A stretch of DNA of 64,000 bases from Siphonodentalium dalli (GCA_032622095.1 CP136063.1:146001379-146065378); one strand, 5' to 3'. Shown: positions 32,810 through 45,780, counted from the stretch's first letter. Translations and numbers: made by a program. The notes: generated from the letters alone by a model not told the origin.

Positions 32810-32950
32810 TAGTACCACTCATTAGCCAGAATGGCCTGACACAGTAAAGCACATTATACTGGTCATTAGGATATCATGCACATATTGCTAAAGAGTGGTA
32901 TATCGCTCTTTAGTCCCCAGTTCTAAAGAGCAGTATGCCACTCTTTAGCC
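32810..32950. mobile_element. Second copy of the ATACCACTCTTTAGC MITE
   Basis: Contains CATTAGCCAGAATGGCCTGA and, inverted, AAAGAGCAGTATGCCACTCT. It is related to 25553-25682 but internally rearranged. Confidence 0.6.
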
Positions 32951-33814
32951 ACGTCCTGGCGATATTGCTGGAACTTGTTGACATAACAAGTTTATACGTT
33001 TATCCTTTAATGTGTTTATTATTGTTTGATTATGGGGTGACACAATCATATTAAAATGCCATATGCATATATCCAATAAAATTATTTAAAAATATATTAT
33101 CAGACGGGCCTATCAGTGGAAGCATATATTCGTTATTTTCTATCAGCATAGTTGGAATTGTCCATTTATCAAAGAACAACTTATTTTCTTCAGTGGTACA
33201 TCTGCTATCAAATAATCATCATTTAAGAAAACCAAATGTTATAGTTGACATTAAAAGTATAGTAACAGAATATTGGTCAACAAGCACAATTGTTACTGTA
33301 CATACATATCAGAACTATATTGTATCTACCCAATATCATCACATTCGCGAGTTCTACGCAATTTGATAGTGGCTTGAGGCCGGCCATCCACTGGCTTTGA
33401 TTATCTTTGATATGGAGAGGATTTGGGCACATAATGCACCCACTCCAGGAAGGAGTTCATGATGTTGAAACATTTTGGTCAGTTAGCTGTATAGCGTGAT
33501 ATATAGATGAATCCATTTTATTGTGCGGGAAACTCACAATCGGAATTTCCACATCGTCTTGAATTTTATATTACACACATTAGCCCAAATCACAAACACT
33601 AGGAAATGAATAGTGCGTTTTTTTAATGTTTCCTACCTTGGTTGTAAAAACGTATAGCAACTGTACTATCTGAACACACCCAAGTAGTTGAAAGTGTGAT
33701 TCATGAAGAGTAATGTTTTTTCGTAACCAATGAATATGACAGAGTAAACGATCCATGCTATTACTTTCACAAATCGTTATATGTAGTAGTAATATAGACT
33801 ATACATTTACCAAC
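32951..33814. other. Intron: no feature recognised
   Basis: AT-rich sequence without repeats, exons or ORFs that I can support. Confidence 0.4.
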
Positions 33815-33900
33815 CTTCGACTTGAATAAGGGTAGACCTCACTAAGATCCTTGTGACTAGAACTTGCCAAGCTTAAAATATTCTTCTCCCAGTCTCTGGC
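33815..33900 (-). CDS. Patched-domain protein, exon d
   Basis: Acceptor ATATCCATAG, donor GTTGGTAAAT; 86 bp. Encodes ARDWEKNILSLASSSHKDLS then EVYPYSSR. The W-E pair followed by a variable stretch and a Ser-rich end is the usual end of the first luminal domain, before the F-D-E-E-I segment. Phases agree with both neighbours. Confidence 0.85.
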
Positions 33901-34880
33901 CTATGGATATCAGTGGAAATAAAATTATCATGTAACTATAATTTGAGTCATTGCTGTTTGATCAAAAACTTAGGTTGTTGCTTGTGAGTATATGGATCTA
34001 TTTTAAAATAACGTTATATTTATTTGGGGCGCCATTCTTCTATTTATTAGCTATTTAGTGATATAAAAAATTCAGTTTATTAGATCCCTAAATGCATATA
34101 TTATATCACAAAATCGAATATATGATATCCGATATTGCGCAACGAGTAGATGAAATGTGAACACACAATCATTCTCACATGAGGATGGATGGATATGACA
34201 TGAGTTTTTGTTTGGTATGAATTATGGAAATGTGAGATGACTGTTTTATTTGGGAACAACTACTCGTGTGCTATAATTCATTATAATTCATTGTATGTAA
34301 CATCACCAAAGTTTAGAATATCTCTTTAAAACGTACCAAAATCAATCAGAATATTCATGCAATAAGTAGAATGGTGAAAGTTGCATGGAAGCAAATATTT
34401 GAATAAGTTATGTTATAACTGTCTAGATGGGGATAACATTACAACAGCTATATACACTGAGAATAGAGTCCTGAATAATTACACAATAATTTTTTTTACA
34501 CGGATATGGCTTGTACGTACCCCGAAATTATGAATACAAAATTTGGTATAGAAGTATCTGAAAACATAGAAACATGGAATATTTCCGAACAAATTCGTCA
34601 ACATATCGCTGGAAATATATTTTGTTTCTTATATTCTTCGATAAAGATATCTTTTCGTTCGTGCCGCCAGTTCAATTGTTTTAGTCAGTGATGGCATAAC
34701 AATTGCAGCATGGGAAGAAAATCTTAAGCTGCATGTTGTCACCATGAATCTTTTATGGTACTTTATAATCACGATGACTAAAATGAAGAAGGCTGTGCGT
34801 GAAGTTTGTTAATAGTTTCATGTTAATATAACGCAATATACCTTTTCCAGACATTCCGTTTCTGATTCCAGAATTCAGAT
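33901..34880. other. Intron: no feature recognised
   Basis: AT-rich; only short unconvincing frames. Confidence 0.4.
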
Positions 34881-34884
34881 GAAT

Positions 34885-35060
34885 ACAAATGGCCCATTTT
34901 TTCTACGGGGTCTGTGCACTATGTATTTTTATGACTGTAATGCGTCTTTCTGCAACATACTACTTCAATACCGGGGAAAATTCTAAATTAAATATTTTAT
35001 TAGATGTATTTTGGAGCGCAAATAGCCATGTGGCTTTAAAACAAATGTTTTTATTATTTT
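34885..35060 (+). repeat. Dispersed repeat (GCGTCTTTCTG / CGCAAAxxGCCATGTGG family)
   Basis: Contains GCGTCTTTCTGCAACATA and TTGGAGCGCAAATAGCCATG. Related blocks occur at 38640-38915, 49860-50115 (inverted) and 57165-57450. Possibly a SINE or MITE family. Confidence 0.5.
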
Positions 35061-35079
35061 CACAAACATAATCCGTGAT

Positions 35080-35292
35080 AATTCCAACAAAGGGCCATAA
35101 CTATGGTTAAAATTGGCCGGCGAAACCCAAATTCGAAGTTGACCTGTATTTTGAGTTAGTAAACTCACATACCAATTTCCATTCAGTTCAGACTTACTAT
35201 AAAGTTATCATCCGGAAACGAAAAAAGGAAACTGACAGATGGACAGACCAATCACATAATACGTCCCGTTTTTATAAACGGGCGTATAAAAA
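35080..35292 (+). repeat. Diverged copy of the 19215-20060 repeat
   Basis: GGGCCATAACTATGG, then CAAATTCGAAGTTGACCTGT, then CACATACCAATTTCCATTCAG, ending with ATAATACGTCCCG and AACGGGCGTAT. Same block order as one unit at 19.2-20.06 kb. Confidence 0.65.
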
Positions 35293-36020
35293 TATTGCCA
35301 GAGGATTATACATATAAATATTGAACGATATGCATTAAATAATGTTAGCTGTATCCACAATAATCACTCATCGTGCTAAATTTAGGGCCACTGTGATAGT
35401 GAAGAATATCACCACACCTGTCTTCAATGTTTCAACAATTTGCAAAGGGTTTCGGAGTTAGGTTATATACAATACTAGCAGGCGTATTGTAGCCTGCCAA
35501 TAACTGTAAATACTGTATTAGACAAAAGCGGGAATTTTTTGGTAGTTCCAACCCCGACAATGGGCGAAAATTGGCCGCATATGCAAGTGATCTGAGTTGA
35601 GAGATATCTCAATGTGGCATTCTGAGCGATTGAGAATTGAGAATTTGTTAGAACTCACTGAAGCGATCACATTTGATGCAATGAACACTCATACTGAATC
35701 CGTGCCTCCATACATCTGCATGGTATATTAAATAAAAAGACTCAAAAGCAGTTTATTTAGTACAAGATTTATCAGCAGTAATTTTACGGAACTAAATAGC
35801 GGTATACCGCTATTATTAACCACAGCCTTTTACTTATCATTAAACGTTGTTCATATAATTTTGTTGATAAAGCATGTTTGTATCATTACTTGTCAACACC
35901 TCAATGGTATGTATAGTTTGTAATAGTTTATAACTTCATCATATTAAAATGTGTTAATCGACCTATAATGCCCAACATTTGCGTTTTAACATGTACCAAT
36001 TTGTGCAAAAAGTATACCAC
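35293..36020. other. Intron: no feature recognised
   Basis: No exon-like or repeat structure that I can support. Confidence 0.4.
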
Positions 36021-36138
36021 CTTGTCATTATTTTTCAGAATCCAAGTCATGGTTGTGGCTTTAGCCATAATAATTCTACCACTGAGTCCTTGAACAACAT
36101 TTCCAAGAAGTGATTGTATATCAATTTGGTAGCTTTGG
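36021..36138 (-). CDS. Patched-domain protein, exon c
   Basis: Acceptor TTCATTCCAG, donor GTGGTATACT; 118 bp. Encodes SYQIDIQSLLGNVVQGLSGR then IIMAKATTMTWILKNND. The IxxAKAxxxTW strand is a conserved beta-strand of the PTCHD luminal domain. The first base completes the codon begun in the exon at 37090-37206. Confidence 0.88.
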
Positions 36139-37089
36139 CTGGAATGAAAAATAATAGATTGGTTTAGGGATATCTGTGTATGATGGCCTAATGCTATCTC
36201 AGTAAAGATTCCTTTGATTGGATTTTCGCTACGTATTAAGACATACGTGAACGTTTTGCAAACACACCGCTGGGGATATCGGGTATAGCAGTTTAAAAAT
36301 AAACAATATCCAAAATAACAACCAAATTATCAGTCAACTGATCAAAGACTGGTAGCTATTGGTTTCCAACAAATTGTCAAATTATAATTTTATGGTAATA
36401 CTAGCAATAATCCAAAATACAATGATATTCATAAGTTCCGAGAATATGTGCTATGGTAGAAGACATGTATACTGTATGGTCATTAAAGAACCACCAATAC
36501 CCAGTTGCTACGCTATAATTGGAATTTGCTGTACTTATAATGATAAATTATAATAGATACTTTGATTACATATTTGATTCGATACAACATGATTTTGAGA
36601 ATTCAGGAACATTAAATATGGAAAATGAGTTGGAGTGTATTCAAAAGAATGAAATCAGCACAAATGCTGAACAATCATTAAATGTCAATGTGCTATTAAT
36701 TCTTTTAAACATAATAATGAGTATATATGCTACAATTATGTAGATTATTGAGGTGCATGTGTTTTTGTTTTGTTTTGAGATTCATGCGCACAATTAATAG
36801 TACAATGCTTACTCTGTTTGAAATGAGATAACTATAGATAGGCAAAGTTTATTAAAGTCAGTTCATATTCAGGAAAGTTATATAACCACAGACAGATATA
36901 TCGCGAGCAATTATACCAGATAGACATAATAAATGTTTAAGCTAACTCAAATATCAAGAATTTATTGAATGATATTTTACTACCGAGTTTGGCACCCAAT
37001 GCTGCATAGTCAGCAAGGTATTATGATTTTGTCCAGTGGTCATAAATTGGAACCACTCATACAGGGTGATATACAGAAAGAAAACTCAC
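36139..37089. other. Intron: no feature recognised
   Basis: Two plus-strand frames (36359-36553, 36519-36743) are open by chance in AT-rich sequence. Confidence 0.35.
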
Positions 37090-37206
37090 CTCGATAGTAT
37101 GTCATTAACTGCATTGACAACATCATTATCAGATAAATTCCGGACAACCATAGCATTGTAGTGCCATATCTCCAAAATACTAGATATATGGCACTGACTT
37201 CCAGTC
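37090..37206 (-). CDS. Patched-domain protein, exon b
   Basis: Acceptor TTCATTCAG, donor GTGAGTTTTC; 117 bp. Encodes TGSQCHISSILEIWHYNAMV then RNLSDNDVVNAVNDILS. The C-x-x-x-S-I-L-E-x-W motif and the following helix are conserved in Patched-related luminal domain 1; the Cys normally pairs with the one in the preceding exon. Confidence 0.9.
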
Positions 37207-38480
37207 CTGAATGAACAATGATTATATTTAATTAATATGAGATTTGTCAGAATACAAAAACAGACGCTATCAAATAGTAACACGTTTTAAAAGCCAGCAT
37301 ATCAAGTCCAAATTAAATACTTATTCTATTCTTCTAAAACACAATGGAGTGTTGTAACACAATAGCTTATAGTGGTGTATTACCCAGTCAGTATTAAACT
37401 TACTGACATAAATAAAAAATATGTTGAAATATCTCTCTGCCTGTCACCCCGTATCGAAGTATCTCCATATGACGAGATGAGATATGCCAAGGAGTTCTCT
37501 GTGGGATACAATGTTAAAATTTATTATATATATGCTTGCCTATAAAATAGCGGGAAAATTCCGAAACGCAGATCGTCGTATGTATCTCGTAGAAGCCACA
37601 GTGAAATACCATTTCGTTATTTCACTGTAGCTTTCGTTATTTCACTGTTTAGCTTGCAGGCGGTTTACACAGTAGTGAATAACTACGCCCAGTATATATA
37701 CCAGTTGTTTATTTCCGAGTATTAATTGCTTAATTTGTTGTACTATTAAAAGTGAAAATGCCACATAATTTAGCAACTTTGTGCATTAATAAGGCACATA
37801 TAATAAAAATAGCTATAGTCTTTTGCTTGAATACCTGAAACATTACTCGTGTCTGAACAGAAATACCCGCCGCTCGTGAAAATTCGATATTTCTTTCCAG
37901 ACACTCATGAGATATTTCGATATTCAAACACAAAATGTAGGTATCCTATATGTAGTATCATAATCTACTAAAGCATTCCATGATATATAAACATGCAGCG
38001 GGGTGATAATTTAATCTAGAATATGTTAGGACTAGTCTCGCCAATACATAGTCTAATATTGACTGGAATTTCAAATGAACACTTGATTATGAAGTACTGT
38101 ACTCAATAAGAATGTTGGCAAGTGCTGTATGTTTTGGAAATAAATGCCTAAAGTAGTTTAGAATACTTGTGATATCAGAAATGGGAGTTAATATTTCATA
38201 AATATTTAACGGTCACCCGACATGCATTATATTAACAAACTCCAAAATAAATTGGGAGAAATTACACCCTTGAACAACCTGACATTATTAACTTGTTTTC
38301 ATATTCCAATTTACCAAAAGCTATGTATTCCACATTATTACTGTCAAAGCTATATTGCATTTTCTTTTATGGTGACAAAAAAAAAACAAGTTTGTGAAAC
38401 GGATATGATTTAAACTATTCGAGCTTCCAAATAGTGTCTACATAATTTGAAATCATTATCATTACCACCAACTACTTTTT
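37207..38480. other. Intron: no feature recognised
   Basis: A short direct repeat (TTTCGTTATTTCACTGT at about 37612 and 37631). Otherwise featureless. Confidence 0.4.
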
Positions 38481-38559
38481 ATAAATATTTCATTTGTATC
38501 TCAATGTTCTCATGGAACGAGAGAAATAAACAATTGAAGGAGTCATAAGATAGGTTGAT

Positions 38560-38920
38560 ACATACACGGAATTTTCCAAAACCGGCTTCATATGCCCTGA
38601 AATGTACAGCCATTGTCCAGATGTTTTCATTTTTTCGCACAGTGAAACAAACGCTCTTTATTTCTACCATATCAGGAATAGACTACGGTAACACGGAACG
38701 CTCTTTACAGTTACATGCCGTGCGCATGGCTGCTGTTTGTTTGGGACCAAAAACCGTGTTCAAATTTGTATTGTTTATGAATTCAAAGCGTCTTTCTGTG
38801 ACATAATGCCCGTAGAAAGGTAGTTCAAGTATTTACTTACCTATTTCTATTCAAAAGAAAATATTATTGGTGTATATTGGCGTGCCATGTGGTTATAAGC
38901 TATCTGCGAACACCCTTAGT
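38560..38920 (+). repeat. Dispersed repeat, plus-strand copy
   Basis: Blocks ACCATATCAGGAATAGACTA, CTGCTGTTTGTTTGGGACC and GCGTCTTTCTGTGACATAAT occur inverted at 49860-50115. There is no conserved protein frame. Confidence 0.65.
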
Positions 38921-40310
38921 GAAATGTTCAGCTTGATAAGCGAGAAGTGAAATACACGCTTATCTAAAATTATTCCATAATGATATACATTGTGTGTGGA
39001 AGGTGTTGATGAATATTCTTTATGTATGTGAAAGTGTGTAATGTATATCTATACAGTTACTCCAATGTCTATATTACGCCTAGAGTGGGCTCCTGGCCAT
39101 TTTGGGCAAACATCTAGAAAATGGAGAGGAAACCAATTCACTAGTCCATACCATGTCACACTCTGTGTGTACAATATGCTAAGCATACACTGCAAATAAC
39201 CTTAAAAGGCCTACACACACATTTTACATATATTCATTCTCAAGAAAGAATTTCTATGGACATTTTGGTTTGGTTTGGTTTTCACACACTATCATCCTCA
39301 TTGCATCATCTAAACAGTTATAAGAGAAATCCGAGAAAATGGATTCTAGTACATTTGAGAATTAAAAAGATATATAGATATATATATATATAGATATATA
39401 TATATATATTTATTTTTTTTGGTCCATGCCAGCCCTCAATTAAATATCAATTGGAAATATGACACAGTGTTAAAAGAGAGAGGTCAACTAAGAGTTGATT
39501 ATCGACTTATGACCTACAACTAATCTCAGCATAATTTGTATTGATCAACGGGCATGGCGTGAACATTGTCAATTATAGAAGATTATTTATTGGCGATTAT
39601 CTTGATATAAAGAAAAATAACTATGAAATTTCTTGAGTCAAGAATTATTAAGTTTCCTTCGCGATTGTGAGATATGTTATCATGGATACATATTTAAAAC
39701 CGCATTCATGAAACAGACTATTTTTCCGAGGTTCTTAGTACCCGAAACTGGACTTGTACAGACCGTTCATGGCATAAAAGTATTAAGAATAGTGGCATTT
39801 AAGCCTTGACATTAACATAATAATTATCTCACGACATGACTCATACATTTATCAAAGGAGAATTGACGACATTCGGTGAGAACATATCAGATAAAAGAGT
39901 CGGTATGGTGTATATAGAATTTACTCCAACATAATAACTATGTTATGATGCTAGTGCTAGCGAAACACATAGCTTAGATATAGATCACCTTAATTTAGTA
40001 TCACACGGTATAGATGGGGTGTATGTTCTAAACCGGAAATAGAATTTGAGACGAGGTGAGCAATAACCCAACAATTCAGCTGAACAATTTGCTTATTTTC
40101 GTCGATGGTGTTAATAAAGGTGAATTTATTCCAATCATGGAGGGCAAACACAATAATATACGGTTCTGTCCCATTCATAGAGTAAGTGTCCTCATTTCTA
40201 GCTCTTATTTAATCGCGTAATAAAAATATGATTTTGTTTTCTCGATGATAATCACAACTGTTTGACCACTACTGAATAGTGTATGTTCTTTTAAGATTGA
40301 ACATACCGGT
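38921..40310. other. Intron: microsatellite only
   Basis: A (TA)n tract with TAGA variants lies at 39370-39410. No exon found. Confidence 0.4.
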
Positions 40311-40319
40311 GTAACACGT

Positions 40320-41850
40320 CATCTCCCCCCAGGATATCTCCCCCCACCCTGGATATCTCCCCCATGTACGACTAAAAAATAATTTCACTCATATGATATC
40401 GTTTGGTTCTGAAATGGCCAGAAAAATGTTTTTTGAGATTAAAAAAAAAATATATTGTTTTTTTGTTATTTAAAAAAAAAGTGACAAAATTAGTTTTTTC
40501 ACGAATTTGATTGTCTGTTCATGAAATGACCAGAATTATTTTATTTTTTTAATTAAATTTTTTTCTTTTCTTTCAAACGTCCAGGCTTGGATATTAAACC
40601 CCCCCCCCCACCCCGCACCTACATGACAAAAAAATCATCTTATGGTTTTATCGCTTATTTTGCTTTATATAGTAATGAAACAGCGAGAAATTAGCTTCTC
40701 CAAGAGAAAGTTGTTTGAGTCAGGGTTTGTGGTGGGGGGGGGGGGGGAGATGTCCAGGTCAGGATATCTCCCCCCCCCCACACAGCACATACATGACAAA
40801 AAAACATCTTATGGTTTTATCGCTCGTTTGCTTTATATAGTCATGAAACAGCGAGAAATTAACTTCTTCTGAGAACAAGTTTTTTGAGTCAGGGTTTGGG
40901 ATGGGGGTGGGAGATGTCCAGGTCAGGATATCTCCCCCCCCCCCGACCCAGCACCTACATGACAAAAAAATAATCTTATGGTTTTATCGCTTATTTTGCT
41001 TTATATAGTCATGAAACAGCGAGAAATTAACTTCTTCTGAGAACAAGTTTTTTGAGTCAGGGTTTGGGGTGGGGGGAGATGTCTAGGTCAGGATGTCTCC
41101 CCCCCCCCCACCCAGCACCTACATGACAAAAAAATAATCTTATGGTTTTATCGCTTGTTTTGCTTTATATAGTCATGAAACAGCGAGAAATTAACTTCTT
41201 CTGAGAACAAGTTTTTTGAGTCAGAGTTTGTGGTGGGGGGAAGATGTCCAGGTCAGGATATCTCCCCCCCCCCCCAGCACCTACATGACAAAAAAATCAT
41301 CTTATTATCAGAAGAAGTTAATTTCTCGCTGTTTCATGACTATATAAAGCAAAATAGGCAATAAATCCATACAATGATTGTTTTGTCATATAGGTGCTGG
41401 GTAGGGGGAGATATCCTGACCTGGACATCCCCCCACCCCAAACCATGACTCAAAAAACTTGTTCTCAGAAGAAGTTAATTTCTCGCTGTTTCATGACTAT
41501 ATAAAGCAAAACAAGCGATACAACCATAAGATTATTGTTTTGTCATGTAGGTGCTGGGTGGGGGGGGGGGGGTATCCTGACCTGGACATCTCCCCCCCCC
41601 CCACCCCAAACCCTGACTAAAAAAACTTGTTCTCAGAAGAAGTTAATTTCTCGCTGTTTCATGACTATAAAGCAAAACAAGCAATAAAACCATAAGATTA
41701 TTTTTTTGTCATGTAGGTGCTGGGGGGGGGGGGGGGGAGATATCCTGACCTGGACATCTTCCCCCACACAAACCCTGACTCAAACAACTTGTTCTCAGAA
41801 GAAGTTAATTTCTCGCTGTTCATGACTATATAAAGCAAAACGAGCTTGTA
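40320..41850. repeat. Inverted array of about 170 bp units with poly-G/poly-C tracts
   Basis: Units carry CAGCACCTACATGACAAAAA, TTATGGTTTTATCGCTTATT, CATGAAACAGCGAGAAATTA and TTTTTTGAGTCAGGGTTTG, joined by C-runs of 8-11 and G-runs of up to 13. About four to five units run forward to about 41300, then three to four run in reverse to 41850, making a long imperfect palindrome. The G-runs could form quadruplexes. Confidence 0.85.
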
Positions 41851-42880
41851 GCTCGACCGAACATAAAGTATTTATGGAATAATTATGTTGCATGATGTTA
41901 TATGTACACTTTAATGGACAAACTCGAAGTATAGCAATATATATCGTTCGCAGACGATCGGTTATATAAAACAAATCAGAAGACACGATGATATATATTC
42001 AAATTTGTCTCAGTAATTAAAATTCTTTTGTATGGATCGTTTATATCCTGCAATAATATTGTATTTTTAAACTCAGAGGTGGGGAAATTTCGGTTTGTTT
42101 ACATTATGAATATTCTGATTCCGATAACGGAATCAGAATCTGGATTAGGACGAAATGACGATTATATACTGTTTGTCCGTTTATCGATTCTGGTCTGTTC
42201 GTTTACCGAACCACATTGTATGGAGTGTAATCCGTAATTTGAATCTGGATTCTCCCACGAAATAACCACTCTGCATGTGAGTAAAGAGAGTGGCAATCTA
42301 TAATATCTTCATCAGTCCATGATGCACCATGATACGCTACATATTATTCCCCCTAACTTAGCCAAATAACCACATCGATTGGAAAACCTGAATCTAGCTC
42401 TACTACTTTAATTGATCAATCAGTATTAATTATCAATATATTTAGCCAGAAAAATACACAGAATGAATTTCATTTTGTCTACAAACGATGACGTAGTATA
42501 GTTAACACGCCGTATGGCCGATAATTGTTTATGTGTATCTTATTAACATATGCGTGGTCTGAACAGAAATCATGCAAATTTCAATACAACGAGTAAAGCT
42601 TGTGTTCTTTGTTATAAATCGATGAAATGCATTCTTACCAATTTAACATCAGCAAGCGGGGACCTACATGTTACAATCAATACATGTCTATGTGTGGATA
42701 CAGAAGCTTATACATAACACCTTCTTTTGACATTTTGACGTTTGACGTACATGTACATGTTCGATTTCAGTGATATATGTGCATGGTCATATTCCAGGAT
42801 ACACACAAGTATAGCATTGCTCAAGGCCGTGTGATATGTGTGTACTCACATAGTTCTTCACTGTAGTGTGTAAGGGATCA
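41851..42880. other. Intron: 12 bp hairpin only
   Basis: A perfect hairpin ATTCTGATTCCG / CGGAATCAGAAT with a 4 bp loop lies at 42112-42139. No exon or transposon gene recognised. Confidence 0.4.
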
Positions 42881-42905
42881 TTACACAGTTGTCGCCCGCT
42901 GTCGA

Positions 42906-42999
42906 GGGAGACATTGAGATTTGTCACCCGCTCGAGAACGGAATGCGATCCGATGGAGACATTCCGTTCTCGGGCGGGTGACAAATCTCTATGTCTCCC
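42906..42999. repeat. 40 bp inverted repeat (TTGTCACCCGC / CGAGAACGGAATG)
   Basis: 42906-42945 and 42960-42999 are complementary with few mismatches around a 14 bp loop. Related GCGGGCGACA / TTTGTCGCCC sequence recurs at about 42890 and 43265-43290, suggesting a small non-autonomous element around 42890-43320. Confidence 0.75.
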
Positions 43000-43568
43000 G
43001 AGACATAGAGTTATCCGATTATACCACAGAAAATAATCCTTGCCATCCACACGCACGATGTTGCACTGAGTCACGAGTGCTTTCTTTCCAGATTATGTAC
43101 ATTTTCAGTAACTATACTTATCGTCCTATAGGATTTCTGTTCCATAAATGATAGTCAAGCGTTTATTTACGATCATGTTGGTGGTTAAATCGTCATTATC
43201 GGTCCATGTAATGTAAACCACACACAAAATACTTCTATGATCACATTGCAGACATCGGCTAAGCGGGCGACAGTGTGATTTGTCGCCCGGCACGTGACAG
43301 GACATGGGCCAATTAGAAGGGTGGAAAATAGGGAGGAAGGTAACAATCCACATTATTAACCTTTATAATCTTTAAGGTATCCGGGCCCAATGAAAGAACA
43401 TAAAGTTTTCACGTTATTATGGACAAAAATGGACCGAATATTAAAACGCCAATAAGAGTTTTTCCTCATTGTCGAATCTCATCCATTTCGAAAATGCCCT
43501 TTCAAAAACATTGGTGGACCACTTTATCTAAATTGTCGATAACAAATAAATTGACATGCTATACTTAC

Positions 43569-43636
43569 TGGAAACACACATCTGTTAAATTGTAGTCGCC
43601 GTCGAAATTGTGTGAATTCAAGTATATATCCATCAA
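43569..43636 (-). CDS. Patched-domain protein, exon a (first one found)
   Basis: Acceptor TCCTTCCAG, donor GTAAGTATAG; 68 bp. Encodes LMDIYLNSHNFDGDYNLTDV then CF. It is short but fits: the luminal domain of PTCHD proteins has a helix, a Y-x-x-x-D-x-C motif, then the C-x-x-x-S-I-L-E segment of the next exon, and phase 2 matches exactly. The start of the protein, TM1 and the upstream exons were not found in the window. Confidence 0.75.
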
Positions 43637-43819
43637 CTGGAAGGATTCGTAAGAAAGTAATACATTCGTAATACAGTGGTAACAATACCATAGTTGTAAT
43701 GATCCATTAATTCCGTAAACACTCTTCAAATTCTGGTTACATACTACGAGAAGCAGCCATGTTGGGTACCCATGATTGTCGTCTACAGGTAACGTGACAT
43801 CAGATACTTACGCTGAAGG

Positions 43820-44128
43820 GGTCACTCTCACCAAAAAAAGTGCTGAAGCGTACACAGGGTTTTAAAATGTGCTGAAGGGTACACAGTGTTTGTGATCGGC
43901 ACGAGCACCATTACTTAAATTGTGTTTATGAAAGTTTGGCGCCCATTAACAGTTTGTTTTCAGTACATTTTAATATTCATTGGAACGTAAACAATTATTC
44001 TCTAACAGAAATCATGGCAGATACGAAAACCGAATGTCCTTTAGAACGACATTTCAAACCCTGTGTACCCTTCAGCACATTTTGAAAATCCTGTGTACCC
44101 TTCAGCACTTTTTTTGGTGAGAGTGACC
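43820..44128. mobile_element. MITE, 309 bp, with about 70 bp terminal inverted repeats
   Basis: Left GGTCACTCTCACCAAAAAAA... through GTGCTGAAGGGTACACAG (43820-43888) is mirrored at 44058-44128. Each arm itself contains two direct copies of GTGCTGAAGxGTACACAGG. Non-coding centre. Confidence 0.8.
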
Positions 44129-44149
44129 GATAATAAGCGTTACTTACTC

Positions 44150-45780
44150 CTTATTGGACATTCGAAAACACAAAACACCCACTGGATTTCCATACCGTAC
44201 CACCCAAAGTGACAACAGCCCAAAATCGCATTTCTGGTCCAATTTTCACGGAACAAACGGCATTGTAGTGTTGCCGTTGAGGAATAATTAAGATTTCAAT
44301 CAAAATGTGACCACCAACACACTGTATTTCCATACCGTACCACCCAAAATAGTAGAATGCCCAAAATCGCATTTCTGGTCCAATTTTCACGGAATAAATG
44401 GCATTGTAGGGTGGCCTTTAACGAATAATTTAGATTCCACACAAAAAGGGTCCGATTTGTTTGGGAGGTACAATTTTTGTGTTGAATCTTAAGTATTCGT
44501 CAACGGCCACCCTACAATGTCGTTTATTCCGTGAAAATCGAACAAATGCGATTTTGGGGCATTTTACCAATTTCGGTGGTACGGTATGGAAACCAAGAGA
44601 ATTGGGTGGTAAAACCTACAATGCCGTTTGTATCGTAAAAATCGGACCAGATATGCGAGTTTTATCATTTTACCACATTGGGTGGTACGATATCGAAACC
44701 CAGTGGGTTGAGTGGTACAATTTTGGGGTGGAATCTTAATTAGTTGTCAACGGCTACCATACAATGCCGTTATTATGTGGAAATCATACCAAATATCCGA
44801 CTGTGGGTATTTTACCACTTTGGGTAGTACTGTATGGAAACACAGTTGGTTGGGTGGTAATTTTTTTTGGTGGAATCTTAATTATTCGTCAACAGCCACC
44901 CTACAATGCCGTTTATTATGTGAAAAATGGGATTTTGAGCATTTTACCACTTTGGGTGGTACGTTATGGATACCCAGTGGGTTGGGTGGTAAACAATTTT
45001 GGTGGAATCTTAATTATTCGTCAACGGCCACACTGCAGCGCGTTTATTCCGTGAACATCGGACAAGAAATGCTATTTTGGGCATTTTACCACTCTGGGTG
45101 GTATGGTATGGAAAACAAGTGGGATGGGGTGTAAAATGTTTGGGTTGAATCTTAATTATTCTTCAACGGCCATCCTACAATGTCGTTTATTCCGTGAAAA
45201 TCATACCTCAAATGCGATTTTGGGCATTTTACCACTTTGGGTGGTACGGTGTGTAAACCCAGTGGGTTGGTTTGTAAAATATTTGGTTTGAATCTTATTT
45301 ATTCGCCAACGGCCACCATGCAATACCGTTTATTCCATGTAAATCGGACCAGAAATTCGATTTTTTGGCATGTTGCCAATTTGGTGGTAAGGTATGGAAA
45401 TCCAGTGGGTTGTGTGGTAACATTTTTGTGTGGAATCTTAATTATTAGTCAATGGCCACTCTACAATGCCGTTTATTCCATGAAAATTGGACCAGAAATG
45501 CGATTCTTTGGCATGTTGCCAATTTGGGTGGTACGGTATGGAAACCCAGTGGGTTGGGTGGTAAAAAAATTTGGTGCAATATTATTATTCGCCACCGTAC
45601 AATGCCATTTTTTCCGTGAAAATCGGACCAGAAATGCGGTTTTGGGAATGTTGCCACGTTGGATGGTACGTTATGGAAACCCAGTGGGTTAGATGGTAAA
45701 AGTTTTAGGTCGAATCGTAGTTATTCGTCAACCGCCATTCTACAATATCGTTTATTCCGTAAACATAGGACCAAATTTTT
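44150..45780. repeat. Tandem array of about 150 bp units
   Basis: Units share GGTGGTACGGTATGGAAACC, GGAATCTTAATTATTCGTCA, ACAATGCCGTTTATTCCGTG and GACCAGAAATGCGATTTTGG. About two units run in minus orientation (44150-44470), then about nine in plus. Units lacking stops create long apparent frames which are not genes. Confidence 0.85.

Noticed and set aside
34506-34691. Short ORF starting with MACTYPEIMNTKFGI
   Set aside because: No promoter, splice or family evidence; chance frame in AT-rich intron.
40642-40965. Gly-rich ORFs on both strands (VGGGGE motifs)
   Set aside because: They arise from poly-G/poly-C tracts in the inverted array.
42787-43074. 95-codon minus-strand ORF with Arg/Ser-rich sequence as a Patched exon
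   Set aside because: It is the translation of the 40 bp inverted repeat and its neighbours, and does not match the luminal domain; the true exon lies at 43569-43636.
44461-45692. Several long plus-strand frames (up to 151 codons) with Gly/Trp-rich, repetitive protein
   Set aside because: They are translations of the 150 bp tandem units. The same peptide recurs in different frames and breaks with unit indels, so there is no gene.
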